DNA from: Euborellia annulipes
Lineage: Eukaryota > Arthropoda > Insecta > Dermaptera > Anisolabididae
Length of the DNA: 64,000 nucleotides
Direction of reading: 5' to 3'
Assembly: GCA_023213315.1 (NCBI GenBank)
Contig: JAKCPI010015365.1
Location: forward strand, 1 to 64,000
The position numbers were made by a program, and so were the translations under genes. Shown piece after piece: positions 48,166 to 59,068 of the stretch (the stretch's first letter is position 1; each line of letters begins with the position of its first letter). The notes beneath the pieces are model-generated. The model had not been told where the DNA came from and searched no databases. It worked only from the letters and a program-made list of their open reading frames with translations.

Positions 48166-48447
48166 AGTTGATCGAGTGTGATGTTGGTAGGCCCGCCGGG
48201 GGCGCAGGTCGCCCCGGGCGGGACGCTGCCGCCACCGCCACCATTGCAGCTTGCATTGCCTCCAACCCCGCCGCCACCACTGCCAATTACACTTACACTA
48301 CAAACGGCTGCACTTCAACATCAGCTACAACAACAGCTACAACAGCAACAGCATCGACTATTGCTCAGCAGCGGCGAACTCGAAATCGTCGAACCCGCCG
48401 GCTCGGAATTAGACGAGGCCGAAATTCGCAGGGAGCTTCTTAACGAT
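48166..48447 (+). CDS. rho-4: EF-hand rhomboid protease, first coding exon (RHBDL1/3 / Rho-4 type)
   Basis: A pyrimidine-rich tract ending TTTCAG (to 48165) gives an acceptor. An in-frame TGA at 48169-48171 lies just before ATG 48181, so 48181 is chosen as the start and 48166-48180 as 5' UTR. The exon codes for 89 residues and ends in GAT before the donor GTGAGT (48448). Residues 12-35 are Pro-rich, 46-58 Gln-rich (QHQLQQQLQQQQH), and 65-89 acidic (GELEIVEP...ELDEAEIRRELLND), leading into the EF-hand. GC content is far above the surrounding DNA. No signal peptide or membrane segment is visible, as expected for the cytosolic N-terminus of an EF-hand rhomboid. These proteases cleave type I membrane proteins; Drosophila Rho-4 is a calcium-responsive relative. 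A 5' UTR exon should lie upstream but I cannot place it. The family call rests on the downstream exons; the exact orthologue (rho-4 versus stet) is inferred. Confidence 0.82.
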
Positions 48448-48612
48448 GTGAGTTGTTTATCTATTCTCGTAAAAAAAAAAAAAATAATAAAATAAAATAA
48501 ATAACTTTTGAGAAAACACAGTTTGAGGATATGGATCTAATGAAATTCATTCAGAGGCAAGGCAACAAATCTAGAAGTGGAGGTTTTATTATTCATAGAG
48601 TTAAATTCTAGG

Positions 48613-48856
48613 CAAGGGCGGATCCAGAGGTGTTTCTCGGGGGATGGGGGGTAATCTGGTGTGATGGTCGCACAGCACACAATTTTTATTTTTCTTAATT
48701 TCGGAAATTTAAAGGCTCATTCTGTACTTGTTTGCCGGAATATATAATTTTTAAAATTTTGCATTAAAAATAAATTTTTTTTCGAAAAAAAAAAGTATTT
48801 TTTCAAATCCCAGGGGGGATAATTACCCCCTTTACCCCCCTTGTATCCTCCCCTTG
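48613..48856 (+). mobile_element. A4: hAT-type element, duplication lost
   Basis: CAAGGGCGGATCCAGAGG...TTGTATCCTCCCCTTG, with the captured H-hairpin half. The right flank (to about 48908) continues into a broken H hairpin. No duplication. Confidence 0.72.
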
Positions 48857-48933
48857 TCTCTTACCAAAGCTAAGTTGTGTGCTGTGCGATTAGACACACC
48901 AGATTTTTTAAAATAAACTTAGATTATAGGCCT

Positions 48934-49455
48934 CAGGCGCCGGAACTGGGGAGAGAGGCAAGGGTACATTGCCCCCTCCTGACATCCTATAGGACAGGGC
49001 AGAGGGGGGAAAAACGTCTTCTTTTAATTAATTTATTTTTAAAAATAAAATCTTTTAAATTAAAAAAATTAAAAGAGTAAGAAATACTTTTTTTTCCAAA
49101 ATATTTTATTTACAATGTAGACCCTATTGTATTTCTAATTTCTAAAAAAAATTTATATGGAATTAAACTTGAGACTTTATCCCCTAAAAAAAAAAATAAA
49201 GAAAATTAAAAATATTTATTTCCTTCAAATACTAAAAATGAAAATTTTAAAAAATTTACTAGGGATTTTATTTATTAATTATTTGCTAATGATTTTATAA
49301 AAAATTCTTTTAGGCTATAACCTATAGATCTAGTATTTGAATGAAATAAATATTTTTAATTTTCTTTATTTTATTTTATTTTTTTTTATTTTTTTTTTTT
49401 TGTAAGTAGGTTGATCTCCCCCCCCCCCTGTTCCAAATTCGTTCCGGCGCCCCTG
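48934..49455. mobile_element. hAT-type element, 522 bp
   Basis: CAGGCGCCGGAACTGGGG...TTCGTTCCGGCGCCCCTG with exact 8-bp duplication ATAGGCCT (48926-48933 and 49456-49463). Interior AT-rich, no transposase. Confidence 0.87.
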
Positions 49456-50333
49456 ATAGGCCTATATCATGAAATTATTAGAACTAAAATAAGTAAAGAT
49501 TTATTATATTATTATTTGTAAGCGTTATGTCAATTCGCACTAATTTTTGGTCTGTTTACTTGCTTGTTTATTTGTTTTTGATTAACACACACCCCCCTGT
49601 AGCTAAAATGCAATTTCCTGGAAAATCACCTTTATATTAATAGTTGATATTTACATACATATTTAGTAACACAAACATACAAGTTTAAAGTTAAAACAAA
49701 ATACAAAAAATCTTTATCAAATTCCATCTCAATTAATTCAAATATCCAAATTTTAAACTCCTGAAATTGAGAGCTATTCACATTGATTTAATGATCTATT
49801 CAATTTAATTCATATTATTCTGAGCTGGTAGCTACTCAATTTGATATGTTATTTGATCAATTCTAGGAATGTGAAATTAACTAAACATTTTCCTCTTTTT
49901 CCACAAGCATTTCTAAATAAAATATACTTATTTTAATTATTTGCGGATTCATTTTGAAGGACCTTTTTTCCTTTTAAAGCGAACATATATGAAAATAAAC
50001 GATTTTAAGTGGAAATAATTTTCTCGCTTTGAGCCTGCTTCCTTTTTCTGTGACTTATGATATCAATGGAGCTCTTTTTGGAATTTCATTGCAAATTTCT
50101 ATAGCTAATTTAACCAGTTAAAAAATCTTCTATTTATATAATTCGTTAAACTTCGTTTGTCTGTCCCTATACCCTTGGATTTGCTCCACAGCCAGTGGAG
50201 ATTTTGAAATGTTTTATTTTATTTTCGTTCCAAAATTCTTATAACTTTCCAGAGCAGAGCCGTAGCCCGGGCCCTTCCTTGAAAATTTATAAATAAAGAC
50301 AAATGGCCTATATTGAGAGAAACATGCTGTTTT

Positions 50334-50732
50334 TATTATTATTTTTGAAATTCCTATCGGGATCCCCATTTATTTACCAGAGGTGCTTTCGTGCACGAAG
50401 ACACACACCTCAAACCCAACCGGCCTCTGGTCGTAGCCATCTACCGGCACCCCGTGAAGTTACTTCATTTCCTATCTCTAACTCCTCCTCCTGCTTTCTT
50501 CTCTAGCTAGTGAACTAATCCTTATTTCTGGTTCCAACCGGTTCCTTTATATCCAACCTCTTCTATGCTATGGAGGATGCCCTAGTTTGAGGAGGGACTC
50601 CCTCAGCACCGATTCCTTTCGAAGAATGCATCACTGAGAGGGAACTTTCTTTACGTCCCTTCCACGGGAACTAGAGAGGCTATAGTGGTGAGATCCTATA
50701 TTCCAATCCAGTGCCTGCTTGAGGATTTGTTT
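50334..50732 (-). repeat. D4: D-family repeat
   Basis: AAATTCCTATCGGGATCCCC... to CAGTGCCTGCTTGAGGATT, the reverse of D3. Confidence 0.72.
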
Positions 50733-50754
50733 ACATTAAATAAATATTTTTATT

Positions 50755-50862
50755 TAATGAAAAATCCCGCACGCCCAGGGTTTGAACGGGGATCTTCTTT
50801 GTAGAAGCCGACACCCTAGCCCACAACCTTCAACACCATCGAGCCCCCCCCCCCCCCCCCAG
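50755..50862 (-). repeat. tRNA-like SINE head
   Basis: The minus strand has a B-box-like CGTTCAAACCC and GGTGTTGAAGG in the A-box position. Short and degenerate. Similar heads occur at 58140-58205 (GGTTCAAGTCCCG) and 61150-61315 (minus). Confidence 0.45.
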
Positions 50863-51478
50863 AAACATGCTGTTAAAATTTCTAATAATGATGAGAAGTG
50901 GCTGAGAACTTTAATTTGGATATACGAAACTTAGTAGCCAAGTAAATTAAATAAAATACTTTTATTTAATTATTAATCGTTGACGTTTCTGTCGGAAATC
51001 ACCTATACCCAACTTAATAAATTGGTTTATGAAACTTCATTTTTTAGTATTTGAACTTTTTCATATTTCCGAATGTAAAATTCATAAACAATTTGTTTAA
51101 CAGACTTCCTATACAAGTTTATGAATATTCTTTGAAATTTTTTAACAGTGTAGTAAGTTTTATAATTTTCCTAAATATTTACAATATGTCTTTCCAAATA
51201 ATTAATAATCATATATATTTCAAAATGTATTAAGAGCTTGTGTGCGCCATCTCTTGATAAACGTTAATTTGTGCGCTAACATTTGAATGAAATGTACAGT
51301 TCGTTTTATTTCCATTTCATTTTCCTACAAACTTAAATGCTTCTTTACTCTTTTCTGAAGCCCGATGACCAAGTGGATCCAAATGTCGCTTGGGACGGGA
51401 AGCGAATCATACAAGAAGCGAGACTTCTACTTCTGACCCAGAACCTCATTGTTATTTCTTCTTTAAACAATTTCCATC

Positions 51479-52117
51479 TTAAGGAGGCTCGGGAGCGAAG
51501 TAGTTACGCATGTTTTTCCCGATAAGATGGCGTAGTGTGTCTTAAAAAGTAAGCCTAAAAATCAAGTAATTCAAAAATTTGCCAAGAGATGTCAGAATGG
51601 TAGCTAATAATATTTAAGGCATTTGGTTGATTTTCATTGAATACTTATAAATAACAATAAATACATTATAAATGTTATTATATATTATGTATCTTTTATA
51701 AAAGCATAAAAATATATAAATATAGGCCAATATAGGAAACTGGATCGTCTGTTAGACTAGCCTGCCATCTATTGCAAGAATGCTGAACTAATTTGACATT
51801 TGATTTTTTAAATAAATCATCTAAGCTTATTTTAAAAATTTCTTAACTAATATGTGATTAACAATAACAATAAATTCATTTTTAAATTTAAAAAAAAATT
51901 AAAGATTATTGGGACAGATTGTTTTTTTTGTATTTGCTTGATAACAAAAAATTAATTACGTTAATTTTTTAATAAGTCATTAAAAGAATTATAGCTCGAT
52001 GTCCCAATAATCTCTTATGAATTTAATTCATTTAAAAAAAACCGCATTGAAAAACTCCTTATAATAGTCTAGTTTTTTTTTAAAGTACGTTTAGACGTCG
52101 CTCCTGAATCCCCTTAA
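51479..52117 (+). mobile_element. T6: TTAA MITE, complete
   Basis: TTAAGGAGGCTCGGGAGCGA to GTCGCTCCTGAATCCCCTTAA, both TTAA sites intact. Confidence 0.85.
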
Positions 52118-52659
52118 TCAAACATACTTAATTATTATTTAATGCGATGCTTGCCTTTTATTTCCTGACTTTCTTGGCTTCCCAATTAAAGTTCATTTAG
52201 ACAAACTCTCTCTCCCTCTCTCCTCTAAACATACATCCATATATATATAGATATCTATAGTTTGTTTTCTTGTTTTCGTTTCGGGAAATTGACCAGAACA
52301 AAAATAACCGAATGAGGGGGGGGGGGAGACGCGCACAAACAAAAACAAACACTATCAAAAAAAAAACCAAAAGATTTGTTTATTCAGAGGGGATGTTTTT
52401 TTTTTCTTCTTTTTCAAACAATCTCTCCCTCCTTTCCTAGCTACGGTACGAATATCACGGAGTATTTGATGAACGGAAATGAATGAAGATGAATCTCTCT
52501 CTCTGCATTTTGTTAATTAATAAAATAATAATTCATCTAACTTGTTTAATTAAAAAGAATCTTTGTTTTAGAAAAATGTCACCCAAACTTTTTTTTTTTT
52601 TTTTTTAGGTAAATAAATAAACTAGCTGTACAATATTAGTTTTTCAAAATTTCGTTGGG

Positions 52660-52690
<31 letters not shown>

Positions 52691-53265
52691 CGGGGGGGGG
52701 GCCATTTTAAATTTTTATTATAATAGAGTGAAAAATAAAAAAAATAAAGGGTCGGACTAAGCCGAGCGCACAACTTTGCCCACCCATTATTCAAAGAAAT
52801 AACGCAACGTGTTTGTTTATTTGTTTTGATTTTGCTCTGTTGCTATGCACAATTTTCGAATTTAAATGATTTTTTTAACAAATTTGTGACAAATTAGGAT
52901 ACAAATATTATATATAATTTCACTTGTGAGAAAGTCTAGTTTCTGAATATATAAAAAAAAATTATAGGTTATGTAAGAAAAAAATATTGGCCCCCCTCTA
53001 GAGCGCCCCCTAATGGTCCGATGTTTACCAAAAGGTTTTCAGTTCTTGGTCTCTACCCCTAGTTTATGTGTGCAAAATTTCAAAACAATTGAAAAATAAT
53101 TTTGAGTTTTTGTTGACGAAAAAAATTACCACAGACATACACACAGACATCATGGTCCAAAAAGTGGGCTTAAATTAATAATTTCAGGGAGACGGGACGA
53201 AGAGCCGAAAGAACTTACTGAGAGTGTGGAATATAATTTTTTTTTTTAAACTCTTGGGAATAAAT
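52118..53265. other. Low-complexity intronic stretch
   Basis: Contains a poly-G run of about 40 (52659-52701) and a diverged repeat (52740-53260) with GTGTGCAAAATTTCAAAACA and ACAGACATACACACAGACAT blocks. No gene. Confidence 0.5.
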
Positions 53266-53269
53266 TATT

Positions 53270-53520
53270 AATTTTAAAATCTGGCGTGACAGAGCACACT
53301 ACTTTCTCTTACCTTCAAACGATTTTGAGGGAAAAATGAGAATATATGTTTTAAAGACCATCTAAAAAATAATTAATTTTTGAATTAATTAATAAAAATC
53401 GTTGGGTGCTAATTTTGAGGACAAAAAATCGAAATAAACTGAAAAAGTACATTAGTAAATTTCTAATACTTTTTGGTTGAATTTGTTCAAAAACTTCGTG
53501 TTACGTCTCATGTAATAAAA
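53270..53520 (-). repeat. H15: H fragment
   Basis: AATCTGGCGTGACAGAG, then TTTTAAAGACCATCTAAAAA and TTCGTGTTACGTCTCATG: diverged, internally deleted H sequence. Confidence 0.6.
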
Positions 53521-53554
53521 ATTTATAAATATATAAAAAACAATAGTCAAACAG

Positions 53555-53954
53555 GGTATTCTCTAAAAACAGACGTTAAAATTTAAAATAAACAAATAGG
53601 TGTTAAAAAGTAATGAAAAAAAAACAATCAGCGTTAAAAAATGCTATTCAAAATCTTACCTTCCTTGCCTGTAAACAAAAATTTAAAGCCAAAGCGTTAA
53701 CATTTAGTAAATAGTGTTAAAAATTAATGCCATGTCTAGGGGGGGGCTTTAATATTTTAACGTCGTGTTTAAAATAAACATGGCGTCCTTAACCTAAAAA
53801 TTAAGGTTATGATGTTGATAGCTTTGAAATAAAAGCAAATTGTTAACGTCGCTGTTAAAACTTTGTTTAGAGAATAGCATTTTTTAACGCGGATTGTTTT
53901 TACATTACTTTTTAACACCCATTTGTTTATTTTAAATTTTAACGAGAATAGACC
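53555..53954. mobile_element. Foldback MITE with about 90-bp TIRs
   Basis: GTATTCTCTAAAAACAGACG...AAAAAATGCTATTC on the left is mirrored by GAATAGCATTTTTT...ACGAGAATAGACC on the right. The interior repeats GTTAAAA blocks. No duplication is certain. Confidence 0.65.
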
Positions 53955-54463
53955 TGAAAGTGTTAAATAGAAGCAAGAATGTCCAAATTCTTTTCTCTCT
54001 ATTCATTTAATTCAGTTGAGATTAATGAAAACAAAAAAAAAAATTGTTTTTTATTTGTCCCCCGCCTTTTTTTTGTTTTTTATTATTGTTTGTTTCACTG
54101 TATCACGTAAATTTAATGATTGTAAATCTGATAGCGAGAGTTGATCTCTCTCTCTCATACCAAAAAAAAAATTCTTTCATATTTTGATTGGGAATAAAAA
54201 GCGATCATGCGATTTAAAAGAGAAGGCAATGAATGAATGAATGATTGGCATAAAGGGTTAAAGGGGCGAAGGGGGGGGGGTAACATAATCGAATAAACAA
54301 GCCCTATATCGAATCAAAAAAGCAAGAATAGCAAGCAAAACAGATCGCCTCGAAAAGCTTATGATGATTTATAGATCTATATTCTCAAACGCAAAGTCAT
54401 TTTTCAATATTTCTAATGGCTGTTTTTTTTTTTCTATATTCTTTTTTTCTCTCTCTGTTCCAG

Positions 54464-54487
54464 AAATGGCGTCAGCTCTTTGACAAG
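54464..54487 (+). CDS. rho-4: EF-hand rhomboid protease, 24-nt microexon
   Basis: This 24-nt exon encodes KWRQLFDK (residues 90-97). It is preceded by a long pyrimidine tract ending CTCTGTTCCAG (to 54463) and followed by a GTAATA donor. It is phase 0 on both sides. The peptide matches the helix that enters EF-hand 1 in RHBDL3-type proteins (HWKVLFDQ-like), and the next exon continues directly with YDPEGFGEIPWDD. Skipping it would keep the frame but remove the entering helix of the EF-hand. It sits alone between introns of about 6.0 and 4.6 kb. The match of sequence, phase and splice sites makes a chance hit unlikely. Confidence 0.82.
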
Positions 54488-54641
54488 GTAATATGAATCA
54501 TTTTTTTTTCTTCTCTTCTTAATCATCAACTACACTATTAAAAAAAAAATTTAATTTTAGTGTGTTTTGGAATACTAAATTTACAAATTTCTCTTGTAAA
54601 TGATAACTACTATGTATTTATCTACTAAATTTACAAATTTA

Positions 54642-55150
54642 TGCGTTTTTTAATTATAGACCGCATTTTTGTTATTAATTATTTGGACCGTTTATTTTGA
54701 AAGTGGTGTAAGTCCATTTTTTATTATTTGGAGAAAATGAAAGATTAACATATCTGTTTATTAAAAAATCTATTTACCAACCAATTTTCAAATTGTATAA
54801 AACATTGGAATTTTTTAAGAAATTTACCACTAGCTATTTTACATGGGAAATTTACATTAATTTAAGCATAAATTATGAGATATCTCATTTTTTTTTTAAA
54901 TGGACTTACACCACTTTCAAAATAAACGGTCCATTTATTAAAAATATTAATACTGTACAAGTACTGTGCACTTGAGAACTGCAATTGAGGCTGCAGAATA
55001 AGCAGTCGAAACGTTGTACAGTATTTATATTTTTAATAAATAATTAATAACAAATGCGGTCTATAATTAAAAATTCCCTTAATAATAATAATTCAAACCA
55101 CAAAAGCTTTAATAAACAAACAAAAAAAAAAAAAAAAAAAAACATTAAGC
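54642..55150 (+). mobile_element. Hammerhead-type foldback in M6
   Basis: Arms 54651-54686 + 54934-54962 and 55012-55070 are inverted copies (AATTATAGACCGCATTT, ATTAATACTGTACAA). A 24-bp stretch of M6 is repeated on both sides (54618-54641 and 55151-55174). The core near 54990-55015 is degenerate (CTGCAGA...GAAACGTT). Confidence 0.65.
54687..54933. mobile_element. GGACCG MITE inside the foldback arm
   Basis: GGACCGTTTATTTTGAAAGT...AAACGGTCC with ATTT on both sides. The opposite arm keeps the uninterrupted site (AATTATTTATTAAAAA). Confidence 0.82.
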
Positions 55151-55390
55151 TTATCTACTAAATTTACAAATTTATTTACAACAAAAAAACATTTTAAAAT
55201 TACAATTTTCTTCGAAAAATAGAGTATGTATTGTAATTTTACATACATTGTTTAGTAATTTTCGTTAAAAATTGTATTTTTTCGAAAGCAGTTTGGGAAT
55301 TCTAAAATTACCACAAAATTGCACTCTAATTTTCAAATGTCTTTCTAAAATTACAACACACTTGTAAATGGTTGTTGCAAAAGATTTAGT

Positions 55391-55685
55391 ATTTAACAAG
55401 ACTGGGAGTGTATTTTTATTGGCGAGCCATGGCCTCTTGGAATCGAACCCAGGATCTCCAGCCTTTCCGGGGCATAGGCGTTCGCTGTCCATTGCACCAG
55501 ACCACCCTCGATCTACACCAATCAAACTCACTTCCCCTTTTGGGTTTAATGGACAGTACGCCTATGTTCCGGAAAAAAATATTTTAATTAAAATGTTTTT
55601 AAAAGGAAAAAAGGGCTGGAGATCCTGGGTTCGATCCCAGGAGCCATGCCTCGCCAATAAAAATACACTCACAGTCTTGTTAAAT
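55391..55685. repeat. G2: foldback with tRNA-like arms
   Basis: ATTTAACAAGACTG...TTTTTATTGGCGAGCCATGG on the left and its complement on the right (to 55685). Both arms carry a B-box-like GGTTCGATCCC / its complement GGAATCGAACCC next to GGAGATCCTGG. Same plan as G1. Confidence 0.7.
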
Positions 55686-56687
55686 GTATCTATGACTAGT
55701 TAAGTCCGAATCGAGGTATTTTGAATACTATTATCTTATTTAAATATATAGATCTCGAAAAATATTTAACTAAATTTAGGATATTTTTGTGTATGAAATT
55801 TGCTTCCTAAACAATTGTAAAATAACAAAATTTTTTTTACAGTGTTGTTTAAAAAAAAGAAGTTTTTCTCATTAGATTTCATTGTGTTGCAAACTTAACA
55901 CCTTCTCTACCTCACGTAATATTCAAATATTTGCTTAGATGGACAGACAGCAGCCACCACTCAACAAGAGCCAAGGAATGCATTCACTCTAAGCCCGAAC
56001 GATCAATTATTTAATGCCCGAATTACTAAAAGGACTTTGCAATAGTAGCAAGAGAGAGAGAGGAGGGAGGGCTTCATCATGGAAACTTAAATGAGGCCGA
56101 CTCTGGCAAAGGTCTTGGTACTAACACTATGCCTCCAATTCAATTGAGAGAGAGAGAGAGAGAGAGAGAAGTATTTGCATCGAGAACTGAAAATTGAAAG
56201 GATTCCAATAAAAAGAAACAATCGGGTTAAGGGTAAAAGGTGGAAGAGGATAGATGAGAAGCCTTATTACAAAGGCAAAGATAAATAAATTGAAATCTAC
56301 TCTATGATGGTATTCATTTACCATCTCAATTGAGCAAGGCATTTCTATTATAAAAGATAATTATTATTTGAACTTTCCTACTAGTGCAATCGCGCCAGGG
56401 TGCTCGAGAGGGGGGACTCTTGAGTAGGCCTGCGCAAAATAATCGATTAATCTATTATTCTTCGAAAAATAAACGATTATTAAAAAAAATAATCGATTAA
56501 TCGATTATTTTTCATAATCAATTATTTTCGGGAAACATGCGTTTGAAAAGATGGGACGAGAGACTCGTATGGTAAAAAAAAAGGTCAAATGATTTTACCG
56601 AGAGGGAAAAAAAAGAAAATTTTACGAAAATAATTTTCGCAAAAATTTTCGTTTTACTAAGAAAAAAGGCCAAATGATTTTTGGCAT

Positions 56688-57105
56688 AAAGCATAAAAAT
56701 ATATAAATATAGGCCAGATATAGGCCATTAGGCGATCGGCTGTTAGACTAGCCTGCCATCTATTGCAAGAATGCTGAACTAATTTGACAGTTGGTTTTTA
56801 AATAAATCATCTAAGCTTATTTTAAAAATTTCTTAATTAATATGTGATTAATAATAACAATAAATTCATTTTTAAATTTTTAAAAAATTAAAGATTATTG
56901 GGACAGATTGTTTTTTTGTATTTGCTTGATAACAAAATAATTAATTACATAATTCTTTAATAAGTCATTAAAAAAATTATAGCTCGATGTCCCAATAATC
57001 TCTTATGAATTTAATTCATTTAAAAAAAACCGCATTGAAAAATTCCTTATAATAGTCTAGTTTTTGTTTAAAGTACGTTTAGACGGCGCTCCTGAATCCC
57101 CTTAA
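56688..57105 (+). mobile_element. T7: TTAA MITE, 5' truncated
   Basis: Enters the family at AAAGCATAAAAATATATAAA and ends GCGCTCCTGAATCCCCTTAA. Confidence 0.8.
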
Positions 57106-58276
57106 AAGTGAAAAGCTACTTTTAAGACAACACTTCCGACGGCTAAGCATTTTGGTTGCCTATGTTCAGGGCTCCACTCGCGATCAGGCACTTAAAGGAG
57201 ACAGTTTTCGAGCATTATAAAGGATTGATATGTTGTGGTTAATCTGAGTTAGAGCTCAGCACGAGTCGATTTTTTTTTTGACCTCCTGCCCGTACCCATC
57301 CCGTTTTATACCATTCTTCAGACCCTGTAATTTGTTCATGGCTGAAGGCCTCTAGCCCGCCAGAAGCTCTATGGATAGTTCGAGGTTTATCCGCTAGGTG
57401 GCAGAAGCGTATGGTGTGAGATTTTCATATAATAGATTTCATTTTTTTATTAATTTTATTTTATTTATTAACTATGAAAATTTAATATTATATTTTAAAA
57501 ATTAAAGAGATAAAAATCAATTTCATCTTCCATTTTTTTACTAATAAAAAAATAAATAAATAAATTTAGAATGGTAGAAATAAATATATTTATTTTTTTA
57601 TCAATAAAAAAAGTAGAAGATAAAATTGAACTTTAATTTTTAAAATATAATATTAATTTTTTTTTTATAAACAGAGGTAAAATGAAAGAAAGGAAATTTC
57701 AAAAAAAATCTTTTTAAAATTAGTTTCACGTTCAGACGAGAGATGGCAGTTAGTGCGTTAAATCAAGGAAGCTCTTTCTCTCGCTGGAAAAAAGATCATC
57801 AATCAAAATCATTTCATTCAAATAAATGCTTTTTTTATAGAAAGAATAAAGATTCATAACACGTTTTGATATAATTAAGGAGATTTTTGAAGTCCGGATA
57901 ATCGGAATGAATATTTTAGTTGTTAAGTTTGGATAATCGGTGCTTTTTCCACTATTCCAAATATCCAAAAATACTCTTGAGACAATAGATTGCAAAAATT
58001 ACTTTGTGTTTGGTTGTTGGAAAACAAACACTAATGATTTTTTTATAGTTTTATCTTTAGAGAGTTAAATTCGAATTCTGAAACAATTAAAATTGTCTTC
58101 AAGCCAAGAGGATACACCAAATAATAAATTGTTAAATAATGGAGACTCACTGGCTAAGCTGCGGTTCTAGAGATGCAACTCGGGTTCAAGTCCCGATTGC
58201 CGTAAAAATTATCTAGCAATGCTAATATCTCCCCCTGGGGTAGGTAAATGTGGATGGTGTTCTTTCACAAAGAGCC

Positions 58277-58915
58277 TTAAGGGTGTTCAGAAGCGACGTC
58301 TAAACGTACTTAAAAAAAAACTAGACTATTATAAGGAATTTTTCAATGCGGTTTTTTTTTAAATGAATTAAATCCATAAGAGATTATTGGGACATCGAGC
58401 TATAATTTTTTTAATGACTTATTAAAAAATTATCGTATTTAATTTTTTTGTTATCAAGCAAATACAAAAAAAACAATCTGTCCCAATAATCTTTAATTTT
58501 TTTTAAATTTAAAAATGAATTTATTTGTTATTATTAATCACATATTAATTTAGAAATTTTTAAAATAAGCTTAGATGATTTATTTAAAAAATCAACTGTC
58601 AAATGAGTTCAGCATTCTTGCAATAGATGGCAGGCTAGTCTAACAGTTGATATAGTATTAGCCTATATCTGGCCTATATTTATATATTTTTATGCTTTTA
58701 TAAAAGATACATAATATATAATAACATTTATAAAGTATTTATTATTAAAAGATCAATGAAAATCAACCAAATGGATTAAATATTATTAGCTACCATTCTG
58801 ACATCTCTTGGCAAATTTTTGAATTACTTTGATTTTTTGGGCATACTTTTTATGACACACTACGCCATCTTATCGAAAAAACATGCGTAACACCTTCGCT
58901 CCCGTTCCGCCTTAA
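58277..58915 (-). mobile_element. T8: TTAA MITE, complete
   Basis: TTAAGGGTGTTCAGAAGCGA...TTCGCTCCCGTTCCGCCTTAA. Ends about 150 bp before the EF-hand exon. Confidence 0.85.
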
Positions 58916-59068
58916 TGATTTTATTTTATGCCGACACTGACACCAGTAAAGCAATTTACCGACACCCCAGCCCACCAAAGCACTATTCTACATAGATTTT
59001 AATTCTTTGATATGTTTTTAAATTAACTTAATACAGATAGGTTATTTTTTTTTGCCTTTTATTTTCAG

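Larger units (their letters stand above)
48448..54463 (+). other. Intron of the rhomboid gene (about 6.0 kb)
   Basis: GT-AG intron between the first coding exon and the microexon. It holds A-type hAT piece 48613-48856, hAT 48934-49455, a D copy (50334-50732, minus), a tRNA-like segment near 50755-50860, T6, a long poly-G run near 52659-52701, an H fragment (53270-53520) and a long-TIR foldback (53555-53954). 49456-50330 and 50870-51350 are AT-rich with nothing recognised. Confidence 0.75.
54530..55845 (+). mobile_element. M6: M-family MITE with three later insertions
   Basis: CACTATTAAAAAAAAAATTT...TTTTTTTTACAGTGTTG. Interrupted by the hammerhead foldback (about 54642-55150), which is itself interrupted by a GGACCG MITE, and by G2. 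Confidence 0.75.
54488..59068 (+). other. Intron of the rhomboid gene (about 4.6 kb)
   Basis: GT-AG intron between the microexon and the EF-hand exon. It holds the heavily interrupted M6 (54530-55845), T7 (56688-57105) and T8 (58277-58915, minus). 55850-56690 has (GA)n and an AATCGATTAATCG-rich patch but no gene. 57106-58140 shows only an unassigned GC-richer patch (57120-57420). Confidence 0.75.

Noticed and set aside
48168..48443. Ala/Thr-rich frame overlapping the first coding exon
   Set aside because: It is the +2 shadow of the rhomboid exon; only the Pro/Gln-rich frame joins in phase to the microexon and EF-hand exon.
50940..51000. Another hammerhead core
   Set aside because: Only GAAACGTC is present on the minus strand; no CTGANGA or stem II.
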